Source: Chloroflexota bacterium
GTDB taxonomy: Bacteria > Chloroflexota > Dehalococcoidia > GIF9 > UBA5629
Assembly: GCA_026389695.1 (NCBI GenBank)
Contig: JAPLHI010000089.1
Location: 1 to 9,433, forward strand
Length of the DNA stretch: 9,433 bases
Reading direction: 5' to 3'
Shown: positions 1-5,826 of the stretch, piece by piece
Layout of the letters: every line of letters starts with the position of its first letter
Position numbering within the stretch: the stretch's first letter is position 1
Position numbers and translations under genes: made by a program
The notes under the pieces: generated by a model
Seen by the model: only the letters and a program-made list of their open reading frames with translations
Databases searched by the model: none
Told to the model about the DNA's origin: nothing

Positions 1-1180
1 ATTCATATTTATTCTGCCTTGCTAATTCTTTAGCGCCTTCAAAATCCTCCGGTTCACCTTTGACTTTGAACTTTATTCCGGGGAACATCTTATCCAGACG
101 CCATTTCATCACGCCAATGGCAAGGTGTGTTATATCAATACCTATCCATCTGCGATTAAGTTTTTGAGCTGCTATTAAAGCTGTTCCGCATCCACAGAAG
201 GGATCAAGAACAATATCACCTTCATTGGAAGATGCTGCAATAATTCGTTCCAAAAGAGCCTCTGGTTTTTGGGTAGGATACCCAAGTCGCTCACGCGCTT
301 GTGGATTCACTGGCGGAATATCAACCCAAATATCTTGCAGTGGGACTCCAGCTTTTTCGTCTGCGTATTGCAGCAGAGTGGGAGTACCAGTTTTAGTATA
401 TCTTAATAACCCTTGTTTTTCGTAATCTTCCATCGTTTCTTTCTTTACTGCCCAAGTTCTACTTGGTGCAGGCAATTTACCATGCCAATCATAAAGTAAT
501 GTTGGACTGCCCTGTCCATGCTTAGGTGCGTCTAAGGGCACAGTACGATAATATCGCCCGCTGTCATCAACTTTATAATGGCTTTCGTAATATGCTTCTC
601 TATAAGGACTATGTTGTTTATTCCAGATAGGATTTTTAGATTTGCTGTAATAAAGGATGGTATCAACTATTCTGCCAAATCGTTTTGGGTCATTATGTGC
701 ATTGGCTCGCTTCCATACGATTTCGTTTCTAAAGTTGTTTGTATCAAATATGCTATCCATTAGCATTTTCAGATAGTGACTGGCAGTTGAATCACAATGT
801 AAATATATTGATCCTGTTTCTTTTAATACCCTCTTTAATTCCACAAGTCGGATACACATCATAGTAAGGTACGCCATCATATCATTTCGACCTAAAAAAG
901 ATGGCAACAAATTCATAAGGTCTTTAGTTTTAGGAGATGCTAATTTAGAGTTACCTATTTCCAGCAATGTTCTTTCTGATTCGATCCCCCAGTGCCAGGT
1001 ATCCTCAAAAGCTGTAATTTGAGCTTCGGAAGATTTCCCGGTCGGTTCTTTAAACAATATATTATATGAGGCGTTGCTATTGAAAGGTGGATCGAGGTAA
1101 ACCAGGTCAGTGGAACTATCAGGAATATAATCTCTTAGAATTTTGAGATTATCGCCGTAGTAAAGTGTATTTGTCTCCAT
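1..1180 (-). CDS. Site-specific DNA methyltransferase (N6-adenine/N4-cytosine type, beta order), 3' end outside window
   Basis: It would transfer a methyl group from S-adenosylmethionine to an exocyclic amino group in a DNA target. The frame is open from an ATG at 1180-1178 to the window edge (393 codons, no stop). Seen: catalytic motif IV DPPF at residues 30-33, LHCD at 127-130, TQKP at 303-306, and the AdoMet-binding motif DPFCGCGT at 326-333. Catalytic motif before AdoMet motif is the beta-class order; the stretch at about 150-300 is the likely target-recognition region. The start is supported by GGTGAGGT about 5 nt upstream and by the typical N-terminal YYGDNL. The gene is AT-rich (781-840 is 28% GC by hand count, against 60% at 3481-3540), which suggests horizontal acquisition. 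Relatives I recall with this end (LARQNKYE) continue into an endonuclease-like domain, which cannot be seen here. Target sequence unknown. The methyltransferase call is firm. Confidence 0.93.
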   Translation of the reverse strand, partial: METNTLYYGDNLKILRDYIPDSSTDLVYLDPPFNSNASYNILFKEPTGKSSEAQITAFEDTWHWGIESERTLLEIGNSKLASPKTKDLMNLLPSFLGRNDMMAYLTMMCIRLVELKRVLKETGSIYLHCDSTASHYLKMLMDSIFDTNNFRNEIVWKRANAHNDPKRFGRIVDTILYYSKSKNPIWNKQHSPYREAYYESHYKVDDSGRYYRTVPLDAPKHGQGSPTLLYDWHGKLPAPSRTWAVKKETMEDYEKQGLLRYTKTGTPTLLQYADEKAGVPLQDIWVDIPPVNPQARERLGYPTQKPEALLERIIAASSNEGDIVLDPFCGCGTALIAAQKLNRRWIGIDITHLAIGVMKWRLDKMFPGIKFKVKGEPEDFEGAKELARQNKYE

Positions 1181-1266
1181 CTACCTCACCTGCGAATAAA
1201 GATTGCTTAAATAATACCCATGCCAACCGGTAAATTCAAATGCAGAGAACCGAATTACCTGCTCTC

Positions 1267-1282
1267 AACGTATTATTACGTT
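1267..1282. promoter_or_regulatory. Perfect 16-bp inverted repeat, candidate operator
   Basis: AACGTA, four central bases TTAT, then TACGTT form perfect 6-bp arms with a short AT-only centre. It lies 87-102 bp upstream of the methyltransferase ATG and about 170 bp upstream of the DUF4239 ATG. The shape suits a dimeric helix-turn-helix repressor better than an RNA terminator, because the loop is short and no T-run follows. No regulator gene is visible in the window. The function is inferred. Confidence 0.35.
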
Positions 1283-1368
1283 ATTGATTTTATATTGGGA
1301 TGTCAGTCAATGGAAGACTTAATACAGACAATTATCAAGATAATCAACGGATTGTCCACTGGCTAAAT

Positions 1369-1377
1369 TGGCATAAT
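1369..1377 (+). promoter_or_regulatory. Candidate extended -10 promoter for DUF4239 gene
   Basis: TGGCATAAT matches the extended -10 form (TGn plus CATAAT, five of six against TATAAT). Transcription would start near 1384 and leave a leader of roughly 68 nt. A TTGTCC at 1352-1357 sits only 14 nt upstream of the hexamer, too close for a standard -35, so the call rests on the extended element alone. Confidence 0.3.
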
Positions 1378-1451
1378 TCTGCTACATTACTAAGCGTATA
1401 TTTACGCCCATTTAAAACAGGCCAGTGTAATAAGGTCATGTAGAGGTTTAT

Positions 1452-2237
1452 ATGTCGTTACAGCAGTGGATCCTTCTTAATATACCTACCTGGATTATTG
1501 CTTCCAGCATGATCATAATTGCCATTGGCACTGCGGTAGGCGGCGTACTGCTGGTACATCACTATGTGAACGTTAAGACACTCAAGGGCCATCACGACAT
1601 CGCGGGCCCTATATTTACCACAATCGGCGTTATTTACGCCGTCATGCTCTCTTATGTGCTGATTATTGTCTGGCAAAATTTTGACAGGACAAGCAGTAAC
1701 GTGGTTCGTGAAGCCAATTACTACGCCGATATTTACCGGGATTCTATAGGACTCTCCGAACCCTTCCGGACTCAATTCAGGGCGGCGACGACGGAGTATC
1801 TCAATTCAGTGATCGATGACGAGTGGAAAATACTCGCTAAAGGAGAGAGGAGCCTGCGAACGCAGGAACTTGCCTCTAAGGTATGGGGGCTGACCGGCAC
1901 TTACGAGCCCAGAACAGAAGGTGAGAAAGCGTTTTTTGCCGAGATGTTAGGCAGGATGAACGATGCCGGTGAACTGAGACGTCAGCGCATTCTGGATGCA
2001 CAAACAGGGATACATCCCATGCTGTGGTTCGTCCTCTTATTCGGCGGCATTATCACAGTGGTTTTCTCCTTCTTCTTTGGATCGGATAACCTGGTGGCTC
2101 AACTTATCATGACAACATTACTGGCAGTATTGATTGTGTTGATCCTGTTTACTATCCTGATTATGGATTTCCCCTTCAGCGGCGATATGAGCATTTCTTC
2201 GTCCGCTTTCCAGCAGGTTTTGCTGTATTTAAAGTAA
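1452..2237 (+). CDS. Bestrophin-like DUF4239 membrane protein
   Basis: A 261-residue integral membrane protein with four predicted helices in two pairs: about 13-36 and 52-74, then 189-209 and 215-238. They are separated by a charged soluble segment of about 110 residues. This layout, the YAVMLSYVLIIVW second helix and the DFPFSGD sequence just after the last helix (239-245) match DUF4239, a family described as bestrophin-like and sometimes suggested to be channel-like; no reaction or transported ion is established. There is no cleavable signal peptide; helix 1 is probably the membrane anchor. The ATG is supported by AGAGGT at 1442-1447. Length is normal for the family. It is a single gene: the upstream gene is divergent and the downstream one convergent, with its TAA (2235-2237) touching the opposite-strand stop. 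Family confidence is good; function is unknown. Confidence 0.8.
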   Translation: MSLQQWILLNIPTWIIASSMIIIAIGTAVGGVLLVHHYVNVKTLKGHHDIAGPIFTTIGVIYAVMLSYVLIIVWQNFDRTSSNVVREANYYADIYRDSIGLSEPFRTQFRAATTEYLNSVIDDEWKILAKGERSLRTQELASKVWGLTGTYEPRTEGEKAFFAEMLGRMNDAGELRRQRILDAQTGIHPMLWFVLLFGGIITVVFSFFFGSDNLVAQLIMTTLLAVLIVLILFTILIMDFPFSGDMSISSSAFQQVLLYLK

Positions 2238-4148
2238 CTACGCTGATTTAAAAAACACGGCTGCCAGCGGCGGGAGAGTAATGCTCAATGAGTACGGCCT
2301 GCCGTGGAAAGGGGTTCCCTCGGCATCTTTGCCGCCCAGATTTCCCTGCCCGCTTCCATCATATTCGGCGGCATCGCTGTTGAACAGCTCACGCCAGTAC
2401 CCGTTACGCGGGACACCTACACGGTAGCGCTGGCGGACAGCCGGCGTAAAATTGCACACAATGAGAATAATATCGCTGGTTGAATTCCCCTTGCGGATGT
2501 AGCTGACGATACTGTGCAGTGAATCATTGCAGTCGATCCATTCAAAACCCTTCCAGTCAAAATCGAGTTCATGGAGCGCCGGTTCATTCCTGTATAGATG
2601 AATCAGGTCTTCACAAAGCTTCTGCAATCCCTGGTGCGGTCTATATGCCAGCAGGTGCCAGTCCAGGCTGGTATCATGGTTCCATTCGCGCCACTGGCCG
2701 ATTTCATCGCCCATAAAGAGCAGTTTTTTACCGGGTTGTGAGTACATACATGAATACAGCAGGCGCAGGTTGGCGAATTTCTGCCAGTCGTCGCCCGGCA
2801 TTTTACCCAATAGGGAACTTTTACCGTGCACAACCTCATCATGCGAAAGCGGAAGGACGAAGTTCTCGGTGAAGGCGTAGAGCATGCGGAAAGTCAGCCG
2901 GTCGTGGTGATATTTCCTGTAAACAGGCTCTCTGGATATATAATCCAGCATATCGTGCATCCAGCCCATATCCCATTTCATGCCGAAACCGAGCCCGCCG
3001 AGGTAGGTAGGCCGGCTCACCATGGGCCAGGCTGTGGATTCCTCCGCTATAGTTTGAACGTCGGGGTAGTTTTTATAAACCTCTTCATTAAACCTGCGCA
3101 GGAATGTGATGGCATCGAGGTTTTCCCTGCCACCGAATTTATTGGGAATCCATTCTCCCTTCTTTCGTGAATAATCGAGGTATAACATGGAGGCCACCGC
3201 GTCCACACGCAGTCCGTCTACATGGTACTTGTCCAGCCAGAAAAGCGCGCTGCTCAATAAAAAGCTGCGCACCTCGTGACGGCCGTAGTTGAAGATATTG
3301 CTTTTCCAGTCGGGGTGGAATCCCCTCCTCGAATCAGCATGTTCGTACAGATGAGTTCCATCGAAGAAACCCAGCCCATACTCGTCGTTGGGGAAATGCG
3401 ACGGAACCCAGTCGAGTATTACCCCGATATTATTCCGGTGGAGGTAATCCACAAGGTACATGAAGTCCTGTGGTGTGCCGTAGCGGCTGGTGGGCGCGAA
3501 ATACCCGGTAACCTGGTATCCCCAGGACCCGTAAAAGGGATGCTCCATGACCGGCAGGAACTCAACATGCGTGAATCCCATCCGGTTAACATAGTCCGCT
3601 AATTTAGGCGCCATTTCCCTGTATGTTAGAAAGCGGTTGTTGTCCTCAGGGGCACGCATCCATGAACCGGGGTGCATTTCATAAATTGCGATAGGAGCAT
3701 CGAGTGAGTTGCAGCGGTGTCGTTTCCGCATCCAATCATGGTCTTCCCAATCATAGGCAAGGTCCCAGACTATGGATGCTGTTTTTGGCGACTGCTCGTT
3801 GAAAAAGGCATAAGGATCGGCTTTATCCACACGGTAATTTTTGGTCTTTGAAATAATATGGTATTTGTAGAGTGATCCCTGTCCCAGGTCGGGGATGAAT
3901 CCTTCCCAGATACCTGATTGCTCGCGCGGTTTCAGCAGGTAGCCCTTTTTATCCCAGCAGTTGAAATCTCCGATGACGTGAACCTGTTCGGCATCGGGCG
4001 CCCATACGGCAAAATAAGTACCCTTCCCGGAATTGTGTACAACAGGGTGGGCGCCCAGCTTATCGTAAAGCCTGATGTGGCTTCCCTCGTTGAAGAGGTA
4101 TAAATCGTCCCTGCTGAGCAGGCTGAAATCACTATTTAGTGTACTCAT
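2238..4148 (-). CDS. glgB: 1,4-alpha-glucan (glycogen) branching enzyme, GH13
   Basis: This enzyme cuts an alpha-1,4-glucan chain and rejoins it through an alpha-1,6 bond, making branches in glycogen in the cytoplasm. The 636-residue protein is complete. An N-terminal CBM48-type beta domain lies at about 25-120 (TYFAVWAPDAEQVHVIGDFN at 44-63). The GH13 barrel follows, with DWVPSHF at 246-252, the DGLRVD nucleophile at D316, the AEES acid/base at E369 and SHDEVVHG with the stabiliser at D437. A C-terminal beta domain spans about 535-636. It is a short-type enzyme without the extra N-terminal module of the E. coli protein (about 730 residues). The ATG has no good Shine-Dalgarno sequence, but a TGA lies five codons upstream in frame and the N-terminus fits the family. 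No other glycogen gene is in the window. It lies 115 bp downstream of the HD-GYP ORF on the same strand. Confidence 0.97.
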   Translation of the reverse strand: MSTLNSDFSLLSRDDLYLFNEGSHIRLYDKLGAHPVVHNSGKGTYFAVWAPDAEQVHVIGDFNCWDKKGYLLKPREQSGIWEGFIPDLGQGSLYKYHIISKTKNYRVDKADPYAFFNEQSPKTASIVWDLAYDWEDHDWMRKRHRCNSLDAPIAIYEMHPGSWMRAPEDNNRFLTYREMAPKLADYVNRMGFTHVEFLPVMEHPFYGSWGYQVTGYFAPTSRYGTPQDFMYLVDYLHRNNIGVILDWVPSHFPNDEYGLGFFDGTHLYEHADSRRGFHPDWKSNIFNYGRHEVRSFLLSSALFWLDKYHVDGLRVDAVASMLYLDYSRKKGEWIPNKFGGRENLDAITFLRRFNEEVYKNYPDVQTIAEESTAWPMVSRPTYLGGLGFGMKWDMGWMHDMLDYISREPVYRKYHHDRLTFRMLYAFTENFVLPLSHDEVVHGKSSLLGKMPGDDWQKFANLRLLYSCMYSQPGKKLLFMGDEIGQWREWNHDTSLDWHLLAYRPHQGLQKLCEDLIHLYRNEPALHELDFDWKGFEWIDCNDSLHSIVSYIRKGNSTSDIILIVCNFTPAVRQRYRVGVPRNGYWRELFNSDAAEYDGSGQGNLGGKDAEGTPFHGRPYSLSITLPPLAAVFFKSA

Positions 4149-4173
4149 ATATATCAGTATTCAGGGATGGAAT

Positions 4174-4203
4174 ATTATCTGCTTTATGCGTTTGAAATGG
4201 CAA
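4174..4203 (-). promoter_or_regulatory. Candidate sigma-70-type promoter for glgB
   Basis: On the minus strand, TTGCCA (4203-4198) and GATAAT (4179-4174) are 18 nt apart, each five of six to consensus. Transcription would begin near 4167, giving a leader of only about 18 nt before the ATG at 4148. This suggests glgB can be transcribed independently of the signalling genes upstream on the same strand. I see no terminator hairpin in 4149-4263, so read-through from upstream is also possible. Confidence 0.42.
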
Positions 4204-4263
4204 ATGAGGGAGCTATGAAATAGATCGGCAGGAAAATACCATACCCGAATAGAAGAATCCGAG

Positions 4264-5826
4264 TTATGACGGGTTAGTATGAGAGTATTCAGAGAATTTA
4301 AATCCCTTTTCGGTGAAGAGCCTGATGCAGGCATCGGCTACCGTTTCGTCGTAGAGAGTTCCTTTATTTCGGGTGATCTCATCGAGCGCCCTCTCCTCGC
4401 CCAGCGCCGGGCGGTAAGGGCGGTGGGACATCATGGCCTCGACGACGTCCGCCACAGCCAGGATTTTGGCTTCGGGCGTGATTTGATCGCCTTTAAGTCC
4501 GTGAGGATATCCGGAGCCGTCGATTCTCTCATGGTGCTCAATGATAATACGGCACACCGGCCAGGGGAATTTGATGGCCTTGACAATCTCATAGCCGGCC
4601 TCGGCATGGGCTTTGGCCAGCCCCATCTCAAGCGTGGAAAGCTTGCCCGGTTTGCTCAGGATCTCCGAGGGAACACGTACCTTGCCGATATCATGCAGCA
4701 GCCCCGCCACGCGGAGTCCCGGCTTATGGTTGAGGGGCATCCCGACCTCATCGGCAATGGCAATGGCAAGCTCGGTGACCATCCTCTGATGGCCTGCGGT
4801 ATAAGGATCGCGCAGTTCGCTCATCATGGCGATGGCCTCAATCGTGCCTTCAAGTGTGATATTGATAGTGTCGAGCGCCTTTTTCAGCTCTTCCTCGGCT
4901 TTCGTACGATCGGTGACATCACGGGCGATGCCGCGCAGTCCCACTATCTCGCCTTTCTCGTTCCTGATGGGGAAAATCGAATCCTCCATGTAGATATTTG
5001 TTCCGTCTTTTTTCACAGCTACTGTGGGGTGCAAGCGTTTGGGAATGCCCGTTCGGAAAACATCTTCGTGCGCCGCTACCTGTGCACTCCATAATTCGTG
5101 GGGCGTAAAGACCTTGTAATTCATGCCCAGCATCTCTTCCATGGTATAGCCGTAAAGCCGTACTCCGGCTTCGTTGAAGAAAATCAGGTTGCCCTTTGCA
5201 TCTATTTCATAATAACCTTCTCCCATCTCTTCGAGGATAGTGCGGTATTTTTCCTCGCTCTGCCGCAGGGCTTCTGCAGCCTTTTTGCGTTGTGTTATAT
5301 CCTCAGCCACACTGTAAATACCTGCGACCTCATTATCTACCATCACAGGTATCAGAGTCACACTTAATTCGAGCCTTTCCCCGCTTTTGCCGAGGGTTGG
5401 AGCTTCATATGTTACAGATTCTCCTCTCAGAGCTCTGCGGAAATTCTCACGTGCCTCTTCAAATTTTTCAGGCAGAATCATATTTTGAGCAGGAGCGGCC
5501 AGGATTTCCTCTTTTGAGTAGCCGAGGAGTTTGCAACCGACAGCGTTTACGTTGATATAGTTGCTTTTTGTGTCCTGCACAAAGATGGGCACGGGATTAT
5601 TCTCGAATAGAGAACGGAAGCGCTGCTCCCGGTCAATGAGGGCGGTCTCGTCCTTTTTACGCTGGGTGATATCGCGCGCGGCGCTGAGGATGTATTTGTG
5701 TCCGCCGAATTCGATAATATTGGCGTGCACTTCGACCGGTATAACAGATCCATCCTTACAATAATGAGTGGTTTCGAAAATAGCGTTACCGGTTTTCATC
5801 AATCCTTTTATACGCGGCTCAATCAA
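4264..5826 (-). CDS. PAS-PAS-HD-GYP c-di-GMP phosphodiesterase-like protein, starting mid-PAS (probable 3' part of a split gene)
   Basis: HD-GYP domains hydrolyse the second messenger c-di-GMP. The 520-residue product has the C-terminal half of a PAS (1-57), a full PAS (about 66-180), a second full PAS (about 189-308) and an HD-GYP domain (about 322-515). The metal-binding set looks intact: H346, H378-D379 with K382 (LLHDIGK), H407, H431-H432, DGSGYP at 436-441 and D460. The product looks cytoplasmic, with no membrane helix. The first in-frame start is a TTG at 5826-5824 that overlaps the TGA of the upstream ORF by two bases. GAAGAGGG (5843-5836) lies 9 nt before it, so coupled translation is possible; an ATG at codon 10 is an alternative. 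Starting inside a PAS fold is abnormal. PAS-like sequence (YAR) seems to extend upstream of the TTG in this frame, so I infer one ancestral gene broken by a deletion plus frameshift. Confidence 0.85.
   Translation of the reverse strand: MIEPRIKGLMKTGNAIFETTHYCKDGSVIPVEVHANIIEFGGHKYILSAARDITQRKKDETALIDREQRFRSLFENNPVPIFVQDTKSNYINVNAVGCKLLGYSKEEILAAPAQNMILPEKFEEARENFRRALRGESVTYEAPTLGKSGERLELSVTLIPVMVDNEVAGIYSVAEDITQRKKAAEALRQSEEKYRTILEEMGEGYYEIDAKGNLIFFNEAGVRLYGYTMEEMLGMNYKVFTPHELWSAQVAAHEDVFRTGIPKRLHPTVAVKKDGTNIYMEDSIFPIRNEKGEIVGLRGIARDVTDRTKAEEELKKALDTINITLEGTIEAIAMMSELRDPYTAGHQRMVTELAIAIADEVGMPLNHKPGLRVAGLLHDIGKVRVPSEILSKPGKLSTLEMGLAKAHAEAGYEIVKAIKFPWPVCRIIIEHHERIDGSGYPHGLKGDQITPEAKILAVADVVEAMMSHRPYRPALGEERALDEITRNKGTLYDETVADACIRLFTEKGFKFSEYSHTNPS
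4879..5262 (-). repeat. PAS repeat copy B (last PAS before HD-GYP)
   Basis: This segment encodes a PAS domain about 64% identical over 126 residues, by manual alignment, to the third PAS of the upstream ORF (6564-6941). One 21-residue run is identical (E281 to A301 here). At the DNA level, 23 bases are identical at 4964-4986 and 6646-6668. The two copies are in direct orientation, about 1.7 kb apart. This points to internal duplication within the signalling locus. Confidence 0.8.

Larger units (their letters stand above)
1181..1451. other. Divergent intergenic region between methyltransferase and DUF4239 gene
   Basis: This 271-bp gene-free stretch is AT-rich and must carry the start signals for both flanking genes, which point away from each other. 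It holds the palindrome at 1267-1282, a candidate extended -10 for the plus-strand gene at 1369-1377, and a weaker imperfect inverted repeat (GGTAAATTC at 1229-1237 against GAATTACC at 1252-1259, one-base bulge). For the methyltransferase I see only a minus-strand TATAAA at 1294-1289 without a convincing -35 partner. No small ORF with a ribosome binding site stands out. Confidence 0.6.

Noticed and set aside
225..763. Small plus-strand frames of about 60 codons in the first kilobase
   Set aside because: They are antisense to the methyltransferase, whose motifs IV and I lie in the minus-strand frame. That frame is open to the window edge and accounts for the whole region.
2238..4148. glgB as part of a c-di-GMP-controlled glycogen operon
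   Set aside because: It shares strand with the HD-GYP ORF but is 115 bp away, has its own candidate promoter, and no other glycogen gene is present. The link is not supported.
4149..4263. Terminator between the HD-GYP ORF and glgB
   Set aside because: No stable stem followed by a T-run was found on the minus strand, so I list only the candidate glgB promoter.
4279..5094. Long plus-strand open frame of 271 codons opposite the HD-GYP gene
   Set aside because: It is antisense to strongly conserved PAS and HD-GYP coding sequence, has no recognisable domain and no ribosome binding site that I could see. It is a shadow frame.
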